From the NCBI GenBank assembly GCA_041645495.1, contig JBAZPZ010000002.1, forward strand, positions 14,974 through 78,973: a stretch of 64,000 bases of DNA, read 5' to 3'. Every line of letters begins with the position of its first letter. Position 1 is the first letter of the stretch. Below are positions 1 through 7,901 of this stretch, one piece after another. The translations under genes were made by a program, and so were the position numbers. A model generated the notes under the pieces. The model did no database searches. It was not told where the DNA came from and saw nothing but the letters and a program-made list of their open reading frames with translations. The stretch comes from 0-14-0-20-45-22 sp041645495 (GTDB lineage Bacteria; Fidelibacterota; UBA2242).

Positions 1-49
1 CACAAATAAATATGAGAGAGAAGAGAACTGCTGGCTTGATTGTTTTCAT
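1..49 (-). CDS. 5' end of an exported protein (partial, runs off the window)
   Basis: The first 49 bases read leftward as an ATG (complement of 47-49) followed by an uninterrupted frame, MKTIKPAVLFSLIFIC, and then the window edge. A textbook ribosome binding site, AGGAGGT, lies on the minus strand at 60-54, five bases from the ATG. A short basic start followed by a hydrophobic run ending in Cys looks like a signal peptide, possibly that of a lipoprotein. Function cannot be told from 16 residues. The gene is divergent from the genes at 459-1149. Confidence 0.6.
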   Translation of the reverse strand, partial: MKTIKPAVLFSLIFIC

Positions 50-157
50 GAATACCTCCTTTTTTCTGGTTCAATTTACCTAACTACCAATAATATAAAA
101 GTTGTTTCGCATCACATTCAAGAAACTTTTATCGAAGCAGTCGGTTAGCCTGAATAA

Positions 158-212
158 TTCACCGCAGCCACCGCCGTTGGCGGGATTCAGCACGCTGAGA
201 ACGCAGAGATTA
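158..212 (-). repeat. dispersed CGCAGAG-type intergenic repeat, copy 1 (inverted)
   Basis: Read on the minus strand this begins ATCTCTGCGTTCTCAGCG, which matches 16 of 18 positions of ATCTCTGCATTCTCTGCG at 10791-10808, and ends CTGCGGTGAA, like CTCCGCGGTTAA there. Between these conserved ends sits an extra segment containing a small perfect hairpin, CCGCC-GTT-GGCGG at 171-183. The same signature occurs at 281-320 in the other orientation. Confidence 0.55.
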
Positions 213-280
213 TCTATTTATTAATAACTTAGAGTCATAATCAAGACCAAATATTTTTTAAATAATAAAATTATGAAATG

Positions 281-320
281 TCCTCCGCCCCGCATTCTGC
301 GGGGAACTCCGCGGTTTATG
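281..320 (+). repeat. dispersed CGCAGAG-type intergenic repeat, copy 2
   Basis: GCATTCTGCGGGGAACTCCGCGGTTTA-like sequence (292-318) resembles the copy at 10797-10821. It contains a strong 7-bp stem, CCCCGCA/TGCGGGG, around a TTC loop (288-304). It lies about 70 bases from copy 1 and in opposite orientation, so transcripts of the region could fold back on themselves. Confidence 0.5.
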
Positions 321-402
321 AATAAAAGAGGTTAGGTTATGTTCCGGGTACAGAAAATATTGAGAGTATAAAAGAAATGTTGATATTGATTGTAGATTTC
401 AT

Positions 403-431
403 TTGACAAAGAAACCAGAATTCTCTAAAAT
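403..431 (+). promoter_or_regulatory. sigma-70-type promoter for the 459-1149 operon
   Basis: TTGACA at 403-408 and TAAAAT at 426-431 are separated by exactly 17 bases. The -35 box is perfect and the -10 box matches 5 of 6. Transcription would begin near 438, giving a leader of about 20 bases before the TTG start at 459. This is one of the best promoter matches in the window. Confidence 0.65.
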
Positions 432-458
432 TTGTTCAAGAAATTTGGAGGAATGATT

Positions 459-884
459 TTGAGAGACACAAAGAGAATTTCGACTTTACTTGCAGTCACG
501 GTGCTTTTTACCCTCGTCTCAAGCGTTGCGCTCGGAAATTCAAGGTATTATTCCTCAGTCCAACAAATATGCAAAGCGTACCAGATAGAGGTCGATTACA
601 ACCGGATGAGTTTGATCGAAACGGCTAACGGCGCCAAGGACTTTAGCCTGACGATCAACAGCGCCCGGAATAGTTTCGATCGCGTCATGCTGATCGGCTT
701 TTATGCCACCGGGAAGGCGATGCTGTATTTGAAAGAGGACATTCAGACGGTGAATATTATCGTGAGCGTCGAATACAAAGGCGTTGAAAATATCATGGCG
801 ACCGCCGTGAAGGAAGATATCCTGGCGTATGTCGATGGCAAGATGTCTTCAGCTGATTTTGTCAGAAAGATCAAGTTTAGCTAA
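459..884 (+). CDS. secreted protein of unknown function
   Basis: No family recognised. The product of about 142 residues begins MRDTKRISTLLAVTVLF and continues to a VALGNS-like cleavage region, a clear Sec signal peptide, so it is probably periplasmic or secreted. The mature part is mixed alpha/beta with a hydrophobic stretch (NIIVSVEYKGVEN) and a charged C-terminus. The TTG start at 459 is chosen because GGAGG at 447-451 sits seven bases upstream; an in-frame ATG at 453 is too close to that site, and a longer frame from TTG 432 would start inside the promoter spacing. It is the first gene after a strong promoter and is 31 bases from the DUF350-like gene, so the two are probably co-transcribed. 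Confidence 0.7.
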   Translation: MRDTKRISTLLAVTVLFTLVSSVALGNSRYYSSVQQICKAYQIEVDYNRMSLIETANGAKDFSLTINSARNSFDRVMLIGFYATGKAMLYLKEDIQTVNIIVSVEYKGVENIMATAVKEDILAYVDGKMSSADFVRKIKFS

Positions 885-915
885 ACACAAAGAACAAAAC
901 CCATAGGAGGAATTC

Positions 916-1149
916 ATGGATCCTTTTTCCTGGTCTTACACGTTGATGATGTATTTGAGAGGCATTGGTTGGGCAATTGTCGCCTCGCTCGGTTTTTCTT
1001 TTGGCGTTGGATTAGCCGTTAAGGTATTTGACTGGCTGTCTTCCGACATCGATGAATGGGAAGAGATCAAGAAAGGCAATATCGGCGTTTCGTTGATTCT
1101 CATCACCATCATTCTCATGGTCGGACTTCTGGTCCATAAAGTCATCTAA
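916..1149 (+). CDS. small DUF350-like inner-membrane protein
   Basis: 77 residues with two membrane segments (roughly 15-38 and 56-76) separated by a charged loop, WLSSDIDEWEEIKKGNIGVS. The KKGNxxVS motif followed by a hydrophobic helix is the pattern I associate with the DUF350 family, whose members usually carry such units in the cytoplasmic membrane and have no settled function. An AGGAGG at 905-910 precedes the ATG. It lies directly behind the secreted protein and ahead of a strong terminator, forming a two-gene unit. DUF350 assignment is by eye and moderate. Confidence 0.7.
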   Translation: MDPFSWSYTLMMYLRGIGWAIVASLGFSFGVGLAVKVFDWLSSDIDEWEEIKKGNIGVSLILITIILMVGLLVHKVI

Positions 1150-1174
1150 GACGACCTTGTTCTCACTTTGCACG

Positions 1175-1210
1175 GGGAAAATTCCGATCGGTTCGGAATT
1201 TTCCCTTTTT
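1175..1210 (+). terminator. rho-independent terminator after the DUF350-like gene
   Basis: A perfect 13-bp stem, GGGAAAATTCCGA (1175-1187) with TCGGAATTTTCCC (1193-1205), closes a 5-base loop and is followed by TTTTT. It ends the 459-1149 operon. Confidence 0.85.
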
Positions 1211-1241
1211 GCGTGATAATTCGATCGGCGGAAACAAATTA

Positions 1242-1270
1242 TTGGTTCGATTTGAGAAATGGTTTATATT
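1242..1270 (+). promoter_or_regulatory. probable promoter of the small Tat-signal gene
   Basis: TTGGTT at 1242-1247, a 17-base spacer and TATATT at 1265-1270 form a plausible sigma-70 promoter. It lies between the terminator ending at 1210 and the start codon at 1299, as expected for an independently transcribed gene. Confidence 0.45.
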
Positions 1271-1298
1271 TCTGGAGTAGAAAGGTTGGGATCGAGAA

Positions 1299-1490
1299 AT
1301 GGAAGAGAAAAATCAAAATAGTGTAGAAAACGTCAGCAGGCGCGATTTCCTCAGAAAAATGGCGGCGACGGTGATTTTTACGACGCCAACGATTCAGACG
1401 TTCAAACTACTTAAGTCGTCCAACGATTCATGGAATTCCTGGACGGGTCACGGTCACCATCACAATACGGTTCCGCCTCCGCCCGGATAA
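1299..1490 (+). CDS. 63-residue Tat-signal protein with His/Pro tail
   Basis: Residues 14-20 read SRRDFLR, a twin-arginine translocation motif, followed by a short hydrophobic segment (MAATVIFTTPTIQTF). The remaining ~28 residues are Ser/Asn/Trp rich and end in a GHGHHHN patch and PPPPG. The whole product is little more than a Tat leader plus a short tail. Small proteins of this shape, with an RRDFL motif and an AP/TP-x-I-x-T region, occur in several phyla with no agreed function. The gene has its own promoter and terminator, and tatC is present at 31568-32326. The His patch could bind a metal, which is inference. Only a weak ribosome site is visible, so the start is uncertain. Confidence 0.65.
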   Translation: MEEKNQNSVENVSRRDFLRKMAATVIFTTPTIQTFKLLKSSNDSWNSWTGHGHHHNTVPPPPG

Positions 1491-1564
1491 CCGAACGAGC
1501 CAAATCTGCCGCAGTTTTAATCTGCGCCGTCATCTACCTTAAATATATTTATTCGATAGAATTG

Positions 1565-1591
1565 GCGCCGTTTCACTGAAATGGCGCTTTT
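1565..1591 (+). terminator. terminator between the Tat-signal gene and thyX
   Basis: A 10-bp stem with one G-T wobble (1565-1574 with 1578-1587) around a tight ACT loop is followed by TTTTC. It lies between two convergent genes, downstream of the Tat-signal gene and just beyond the thyX stop at 1595. Confidence 0.6.
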
Positions 1592-1594
1592 CGT

Positions 1595-2446
1595 TTATTG
1601 GGTTCGCCGGACGATCTCTGCGATCCGTTTGATCTTTCTCTCGTATTCCGCCTGATGAATTCCGGTCAAAGAATGCGGCTTTCCCTGAAGTTGATCCGAT
1701 AACGCCTCCAGTTCCTTGCCGGAGAACCGGACGACATTGAGAATGTGTTTTTCAAATGCTTCGTAGGCAATCGGAACGACGGCTTTTGTAATCCTGGCCA
1801 TCGTTTTCGCATATTCCCGGATTTCATATTGTGCATGGTCGTCCATCCGGAGTTGGAGGAAACGAAAGAGGTTATGCAGGTCGATTTGCCAGTACCATTC
1901 CGTGTAAAGCGAGAGAGGAAGGTTAATGCGCGCCAGTTCTCTGGCGATATCCATTTCCAGTAGTTCCCGGTAATCAGCATAAAGTTCTTTTTGGTTTTTC
2001 AACAGAATGTCGAGCGTTTTCTTACGCAACTCGGCGGGCACCTCTTCCGCGCTTCGTCCCTGCCGGTTGTCTTTGCTCTGAAAGCGGATCGATTCCTCTT
2101 CCGGCATATAAAACTCGTTTTTCATCACGCTGTATCGACCGGAAATTTCATTGACGCGGGCGGAGCGGTGGCGAATCCACTGCCGGGCGACGAAAATCGG
2201 CATCTTGCAGTGAAAAGTCATGACCACTTGTTCAAACGGCGATGTGTGTTGATGGCTCAGCAAGTAATCGATCAGTGCTTTATCTTCGCGAATCGTTTTC
2301 GTTCCTGAACCGTACGAAACGCGCGCGCTCTGGGCGATTCGTTGGTCGCCGCCCAGATAATCGACCAATCGAACGAATCCGTGGTCCAGTACGGGGAATT
2401 CTTTATCTAAAATCGTCTCGGCTTCGGGCGTGGTGATATGTGCCAT
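1595..2446 (-). CDS. thyX: FAD-dependent thymidylate synthase ThyX
   Basis: Makes dTMP from dUMP using methylenetetrahydrofolate, FAD and NADPH; a cytoplasmic enzyme that replaces ThyA. The ThyX signature RHRSARVNEISGRYS lies at residues 92-106 (family pattern RHRxxSxNExSxRYS). At 283 residues it is longer than many ThyX proteins, with extra sequence at both ends. GGAG followed by eight bases precedes the ATG at 2446 on the minus strand. It is one of very few leftward genes in the window and is divergent from the M1 peptidase gene. Its place in folate and pyrimidine metabolism fits glyA and the deoxynucleoside kinase further along. Confidence 0.95.
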   Translation of the reverse strand: MAHITTPEAETILDKEFPVLDHGFVRLVDYLGGDQRIAQSARVSYGSGTKTIREDKALIDYLLSHQHTSPFEQVVMTFHCKMPIFVARQWIRHRSARVNEISGRYSVMKNEFYMPEEESIRFQSKDNRQGRSAEEVPAELRKKTLDILLKNQKELYADYRELLEMDIARELARINLPLSLYTEWYWQIDLHNLFRFLQLRMDDHAQYEIREYAKTMARITKAVVPIAYEAFEKHILNVVRFSGKELEALSDQLQGKPHSLTGIHQAEYERKIKRIAEIVRRTQ

Positions 2447-2588
2447 TTTTCGTCTCCATTTTTTCCGGTGAAATCTACGCTTTTTTCCAAACTCACGGAA
2501 GCAGGTTGTTCGGTGATTTTGAAAAAGTCCGACCGTTCATCGATTTTTCGTTTGACAATGCGATACCTTTTTTCAAAATTACCTCAGG

Positions 2589-4550
2589 ATGAAAATCAAA
2601 TTCAACTTATTGCTCCTGTGTGTTTTATTGGCAGAATTGCAGGCGCAAACACCGCTTTCGGCGGATCATATCGATGCGGAAATTCTGCGAAAAACGGCAG
2701 AAATCGATCAATTCCATTTTCTATCTTTAAAAAATACATACGCATTGCCGAGTCCGTTCGATGTCGGTTATCTCGGTTTGGATTTGAAATTGAATATTCC
2801 CGCTCGGTCGCTTTCGGGCTCAGCGGTAATTCGCGTCCGGTCGCTGGTAGCAAATCTGATGACTCTCGATCTGGATCTGGATGAGGCGATGATTGTCGAT
2901 AGTGTCGGCGGTGCAGCCGATGCTTTTTCTCACGTCTCCAACCGTCTTTCCTTGTCGTTAAACAGAGATTTTGGAATTGGTGAGATCGCGGAGATCGATA
3001 TTTGGTATCATGGTTTCCCGAAAGACTTAGGAAGAAAAGGTTTGATGTTCGGAGAACATGAAGGAGCGCCGGTCGTCGCATCGCTCGATCAGCCGTATTA
3101 TTCCAACACGTGGTTTCCCTGCAAAGATTTACCGGAAGACAAAATCGATTCGGTCGATTTCTCCATCACGGTTCCTGATACGCTCGTCGCGGTGTCGAAC
3201 GGATTGCTGGCCGAAACGATCCGAAACGGCGATGGAACGGCGACTTTTCGCTGGCAGGAACGTTACCCAATTGCCAATTATCTGATCTTTTTGGCTGTTT
3301 CCAAATACGCTTATCGCGAAGACATCTACACCGGACTCAACGGCGAAAAGATGCCGATTCAGTTTTGGATTTTTCCGGAAAACGTCGAATCTGCCATGAC
3401 CACCTTGGATCTGACGTCGGATATGATCCGTTTTTTCTCGACGGTTTTTGGCGAATATCCGTTCATCAAAGAAAAATATGGAACGGTTCAATTTCTCTGG
3501 AGCGGCGGAATGGAACATCAAACCTGTACGAGTCTGGGCAGTTACGGGGAACTGCTGATCGCTCACGAACTTGCTCACCAGTGGTGGGGCGATATGATCA
3601 CCTGCGCCAACTGGCGTCATATCTGGCTTAACGAGGGATTTGCACGTTACGCCGAAGCCTACTGGTACGAGCACCAAAACGGTTCCGAAAGCCTGAAAGG
3701 CTATATGGATTACCTCAACCGGCCGAGCGAATGGAATTCCAATCGCCTCTATGTGACTGACACGACGAATGTAACGTTGATGTTCGACCGTGTGGTTTAT
3801 GATAAAGGCGCGTGGGTCTTGCATATGCTTCGGAAAATCGTCGGGGAGAGCGGTTTTGACCAAATTCTCCGGACTTATCGGGAAGCGTACGACATGAGCG
3901 TCGCACAGACGCGGGATTTTCAACGTGTCTGCGAATCGGTTTCCGGGATGAATTTAGACAGGTTTTTCGATGAATGGGTTTATGGCGAAGGCCAGCCGCA
4001 TTACAAATTCAACTGGCGAAGAAACCGGAACGACGATCGCAGTTGGTTGCTTGCATTGCACATCGATCAGGTGCAGACGACGTCCACCGTTTTTTCAATG
4101 CCGATTGACGTCGTCGTAAAAACAGAAAACGGCGACGAGTCTCTGACGATATGGGACAGCCTGCCGTCACAGGATTTTACGATGATCTGCACCGCCAAAC
4201 CGCTTTCCATCGAGATCGATCCGGGTTCATGGATTTTGAAAAGCGTCAGCGATGTCACAGTCGATCCGGACGTCGGCGAATTTCCCGACGATATTTCCAT
4301 TTCCGAACCGTTTCCGAATCCGTTTAATCAATCTGTGGCTTTTCAGGTTTACTTGCCGAGAGATTTTCGGGGCGCGTTGACGGTTGTGGATTTAACCGGG
4401 AGAAAGATCGACGAAATTCAAACCGGTCGGTTGAAGGCCGGAAATCTGCGACAGAGTTGGACACCCGATGGAATTTCATCGGGTTTGTATTTCATCCGGC
4501 TGGAAGGTTCGGGCATCTTCAAACAACAGAAAGTCGTCTATCTCAAATGA
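2589..4550 (+). CDS. secreted M1-family aminopeptidase with T9SS sorting domain
   Basis: A zinc aminopeptidase that would act outside the cell or on its surface. Signal peptide MKIKFNLLLLCVLLAELQAQ; N-terminal beta domain (about 45-240); gluzincin catalytic domain with HELAH at 326-330 and the third zinc ligand Glu349 in NEGFARYAEAYWY, exactly 18 residues after the second His. The exopeptidase motif reads GGMEH (306-310) in place of the usual GAMEN, with the amine-binding Glu kept. The last ~80 residues start EPFPNPFN (573-580) and contain the VVDLTGRKI and SSGLYFIRL pattern of type A T9SS sorting domains, suggesting export across the outer membrane by type IX secretion. The gene stands alone between divergent thyX and the next large exported protein. 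Confidence 0.9.
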   Translation: MKIKFNLLLLCVLLAELQAQTPLSADHIDAEILRKTAEIDQFHFLSLKNTYALPSPFDVGYLGLDLKLNIPARSLSGSAVIRVRSLVANLMTLDLDLDEAMIVDSVGGAADAFSHVSNRLSLSLNRDFGIGEIAEIDIWYHGFPKDLGRKGLMFGEHEGAPVVASLDQPYYSNTWFPCKDLPEDKIDSVDFSITVPDTLVAVSNGLLAETIRNGDGTATFRWQERYPIANYLIFLAVSKYAYREDIYTGLNGEKMPIQFWIFPENVESAMTTLDLTSDMIRFFSTVFGEYPFIKEKYGTVQFLWSGGMEHQTCTSLGSYGELLIAHELAHQWWGDMITCANWRHIWLNEGFARYAEAYWYEHQNGSESLKGYMDYLNRPSEWNSNRLYVTDTTNVTLMFDRVVYDKGAWVLHMLRKIVGESGFDQILRTYREAYDMSVAQTRDFQRVCESVSGMNLDRFFDEWVYGEGQPHYKFNWRRNRNDDRSWLLALHIDQVQTTSTVFSMPIDVVVKTENGDESLTIWDSLPSQDFTMICTAKPLSIEIDPGSWILKSVSDVTVDPDVGEFPDDISISEPFPNPFNQSVAFQVYLPRDFRGALTVVDLTGRKIDEIQTGRLKAGNLRQSWTPDGISSGLYFIRLEGSGIFKQQKVVYLK

Positions 4551-4663
4551 GTCGTAGCTTTTTTATGGTCGTTCTGTTTAAGAAAAATGTGTAAACTTGG
4601 ACGTGTAACTTTGAAGCAAAACTGCGAAAGGAACAAATCAAGTACCGCTTGGTTTCAAAAAAC

Positions 4664-7600
4664 ATGAAGAAAATCGTTGTTATCAGTCTGTTCGTTTCCT
4701 TTTTTCTGGTCGGCACTGCTTATTCCCAGTTTGGGAAAAACAAGGTTCAATATGACAATTATCGCTGGTCGTACATTCAGTCCGAACACTTCGACATCTA
4801 TTTTTACGAAGGCGGAGAAGATCTGGCGCTTTTTGCGGAACCTGTCGTCGAGCAGGCGCTTAAGGATATTTCCAGTGTCCTGAACTGGCGCGTTCGCAAG
4901 CGGATGGCGCTGATTCTGTACAACTCGCATTCCGATTTTCAACAGACAAACGTCATTCTGGATTACATGTACGAGGGCATCGGCGGCGTGACCGAACTTT
5001 TCAAAAATCGCGCCGTCGTTCCTTTTGAAGGATCGTACGCCGACTTCTGGCATACATTACGCCACGAACTGGTGCATGTTGTCGTCAACGATATGATATA
5101 CGGCGGAAACATCCAGAGTATAGTTTCGGGAAGAGTTCGTCTCCAAATTCCGCAATGGATGAACGAAGGATTGGCGGAATATATCTCCACCGGCTGGGAC
5201 ACGCATGCGGATTTGACGCTCCGCGATGTGGCGCTCGGAAATGAAATCCCGGATCTCGAAGAACTGGATTACTACATGTCCTACAAAGGCGGACAATCGG
5301 TTTACCGCTTCATCGCATCACGTTACGGCAATGAAAAAATCGGCGAAATCTGGGCGCAGATGAAAGGGCGCGGGAACGCCGAAAAAGGGCTGAAAACCGC
5401 CATCGGAATGGATATGAAAGAACTGGGCGAGAAATGGCACCGCTGGGTGAGAGCCGAATATTGGCCGGATGTCGCGGATCGTGAAGAAATCAAAACGATC
5501 TCGAACCAATTGACCGATCATCGGAAACTGAAAAATTACTTCAATACCGGCCCGGCGATCTCGCCGAGCGGCGACAAGGTCGCCATCATGTCCGACAGAA
5601 AAGGATATGCCGATATTTTTCTCATTTCCAGTTCGGACGGAAAGCCGATCACTAAATTAGTCAGCGGCCAAAAATCACCCGATCTGGAAGAATTGAAATG
5701 GCTGAATCCGCGGCTGAGCTGGTCTCCGGACAGCAAGAAAATCCTCCTGGCCGTGAAAAGCGGGAAGAACGACGCGCTGATCATCGTCGATGTAAAAACG
5801 AAAAAACGTCAGCGGCTAACCTTTCCAAATCTGGATGAAATCTTCGACGCCGCATGGTCACCCAATGGAGAAAGTATCGCATTTGTCGGCCTGAAATCGG
5901 ACAGGAGTGATCTTTATCTTTATAATCTGAAAACCAAAACGACGCGGCGCCTGACCAATGACCGCGAATCGGATTTCGAACCTTGCTGGTCGCCCGACGG
6001 CAAGAAGATCGTTTTTGCTTCACAGAGAAGTGGATTTGACGGTGAAAATTCACTATCAAAAGGTCAACTCGCCTCCGGAACCGATTTTCGCCAGACAGAC
6101 CTGTATATCTACGATATGATGGACAGTTCCATCACGCGTCTGACCGATACGCCGTGGAACGAAAATTATCCGGTCTGGGCTAATACGAAAAATGCCATCA
6201 TCTACACATCGGACACGAACGGAATTTCCAACATTTACGTTTATTCGTTCGATACGAAAGAATCGGTTGCGATTACAAACATTTTGACCGGCATTTTCCA
6301 ACCGAGTCTGAGCAAAGACGATTCGCGTCTGGCCTTTGCCGGATTTGCCGACGGCGGCTGGGATATTTACATGGTTACAAATCCACTGTCGATGACCAGC
6401 GAGAAGAAAGAGATCAAACCAACGGTTTACGCCAAGGAAATTGTGAAAAGCTGGAACGAACCGGCAAAATTTGTCATGAAAAAGGATTCGTCCGAAGTCG
6501 CCAAACCGACCGTAACTCGCACCGTCAGCGTAGCGCAGAATTATTCGAACTACATTTTTGCTCCCAGCATCGACGCGGTCGGCATGATCCCGGACGAACC
6601 GGATACGACGCCGGTGAAAACCGATACTCTTCAGAATAAAACGCCAGAAGGCAATTTTGTCATCAATCCGTATAAAACAAAATTCACGCTGGATATGATC
6701 GACAGCCAGGCAGGTTACAATACGTTTTGGGGATTGCAGGGAACGACCATTTTCGCGTTCAGCGATATTCTCGGAAACCACCAACTGTTATTCGGAACCG
6801 AGATGTACCTCGATCTCGAAAACAGCGATTACTACCTGGCTTACCAGTATCTCGGCAAGCGCACAAATTATTCCGTCGTCGGGTTTCATTCCGCCAATTT
6901 TTGGTCACTGAGTTATTACTACATGTTGCGGCTCAGAAACTACGGCGCCGACTTTTCGGTTTCGAGACCCTTCTCTCATCTTAGCCGGGGCGAATTCGGA
7001 TTGACCTCATATAATGTCGAACAAAGCCTGATCAATATCCTGACCGGGACGACCGATACCAGCGTTACGATCAACACTCTTCTGCCGCGCGTCGGACTTG
7101 TTTTCGATAACACGCTCTGGGGATATTTTTATCCGATGGACGGCTGGCGCGGCCGGTTAGACTTCATGATGAGTCCCAAGTACAACAAGAACAGCATGGA
7201 ATTTCAGACGCTGACTTTCGACGTGCGTCGATATTATAAGTTGAACAATGAATATTCGTTCGGGCTGAGATTGTCCGGCGGATTGAGCGAAGGGAAAAAC
7301 GCCCAGCGCTTCTTTCTGGGCGGCGAATCGAACTGGATCAATCAGAAATACAGACGCTACCACGATTATGAAGACGTTGGAGACCTTTACTTCTCGCAAT
7401 TCGTGACGCCGCTGAGAGGCGCGCGCTATTATGAGCGTGAAGGCACGCGGTATTTTCTGGCGAACCTCGAGTTCCGGTATCCGTTCATCAAATATATGGC
7501 GCTCGGCTGGCCGCTTCCGATGAGAATGGGCGGCGTTCAGGGAATAACTTTCGTCGATTTCGGATCGGCATGGGACGGCAGTGATTTTCACCCGTTTGGA

Positions 7601-7768
7601 CGAGACGTGACCAACGGACTCAACATGGATGATTTGGTTTCCGGCGTCGGGTGCGGGATGCGTCTGTTTTTCGGTTATTTTCTCATGAAGATCGACGTTG
7701 CCTGGCGGTACGATTTCGATAGGTTTTCCAAGCCAAAATACTATATCTCACTGGGAATGGATTTCTAA
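4664..7768 (+). CDS. metalloprotease-like / TolB-propeller / barrel surface protein
   Basis: About 1034 residues in three parts. After a signal peptide (MKKIVVISLFVSFFLVGTAYS) comes a gluzincin-like domain with HELVH at 134-138 and a downstream Glu168 in WMNEGLAEY, resembling the peptidase MA-like fold. Next is a run of TolB/WD40-type propeller repeats, each with an SWSPDSKKI or CWSPDGKKI-like signature (about 290-580). The last ~350 residues are aromatic, beta-rich and resemble the BamA-like surface antigen barrel, ending in F as outer-membrane proteins do. I infer an outer-membrane anchored surface protein, possibly proteolytic. The ATG at 4664 is preferred to an upstream TTG at 4649 because it puts the signal peptide at the N-terminus. 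A homologous architecture starts at 62094. Confidence 0.8.
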   Translation: MKKIVVISLFVSFFLVGTAYSQFGKNKVQYDNYRWSYIQSEHFDIYFYEGGEDLALFAEPVVEQALKDISSVLNWRVRKRMALILYNSHSDFQQTNVILDYMYEGIGGVTELFKNRAVVPFEGSYADFWHTLRHELVHVVVNDMIYGGNIQSIVSGRVRLQIPQWMNEGLAEYISTGWDTHADLTLRDVALGNEIPDLEELDYYMSYKGGQSVYRFIASRYGNEKIGEIWAQMKGRGNAEKGLKTAIGMDMKELGEKWHRWVRAEYWPDVADREEIKTISNQLTDHRKLKNYFNTGPAISPSGDKVAIMSDRKGYADIFLISSSDGKPITKLVSGQKSPDLEELKWLNPRLSWSPDSKKILLAVKSGKNDALIIVDVKTKKRQRLTFPNLDEIFDAAWSPNGESIAFVGLKSDRSDLYLYNLKTKTTRRLTNDRESDFEPCWSPDGKKIVFASQRSGFDGENSLSKGQLASGTDFRQTDLYIYDMMDSSITRLTDTPWNENYPVWANTKNAIIYTSDTNGISNIYVYSFDTKESVAITNILTGIFQPSLSKDDSRLAFAGFADGGWDIYMVTNPLSMTSEKKEIKPTVYAKEIVKSWNEPAKFVMKKDSSEVAKPTVTRTVSVAQNYSNYIFAPSIDAVGMIPDEPDTTPVKTDTLQNKTPEGNFVINPYKTKFTLDMIDSQAGYNTFWGLQGTTIFAFSDILGNHQLLFGTEMYLDLENSDYYLAYQYLGKRTNYSVVGFHSANFWSLSYYYMLRLRNYGADFSVSRPFSHLSRGEFGLTSYNVEQSLINILTGTTDTSVTINTLLPRVGLVFDNTLWGYFYPMDGWRGRLDFMMSPKYNKNSMEFQTLTFDVRRYYKLNNEYSFGLRLSGGLSEGKNAQRFFLGGESNWINQKYRRYHDYEDVGDLYFSQFVTPLRGARYYEREGTRYFLANLEFRYPFIKYMALGWPLPMRMGGVQGITFVDFGSAWDGSDFHPFGRDVTNGLNMDDLVSGVGCGMRLFFGYFLMKIDVAWRYDFDRFSKPKYYISLGMDF

Positions 7769-7901
7769 CCGATCCGGCCAAAACGCATCGTCCCGACTTC
7801 CGAATCATTCGGCGGCAACAAAATACTTGGTTTCCATGCGACTGTGGTGTTAGTTTCCGTCCGAGAAATCGTGATTTGAATGATTGTAAAAGACGAAAGC
7901 G

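Larger units (their letters stand above)
61..402. other. non-coding stretch between divergent genes
   Basis: No credible coding frame is present. The stretch is AT-rich except for two GC-rich islands, 158-212 and 281-320, which are copies of a dispersed intergenic repeat in opposite orientation (listed separately). It must also carry the promoter of the leftward gene whose start is at 49, but I could not pick one with confidence. Confidence 0.6.

Noticed and set aside
2552..2580. TTGACA 17 bases before AAAATT ahead of the M1 peptidase gene
   Set aside because: The -35 box is perfect but AAAATT is a poor -10 box and would start transcription almost on the ATG at 2589; kept out of the feature list.
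3129..3923. 264-codon leftward frame inside the M1 peptidase gene
   Set aside because: Its length comes from the codon bias of the real gene on the other strand; the + strand frame has catalytic motifs and signal peptide, this one has none.
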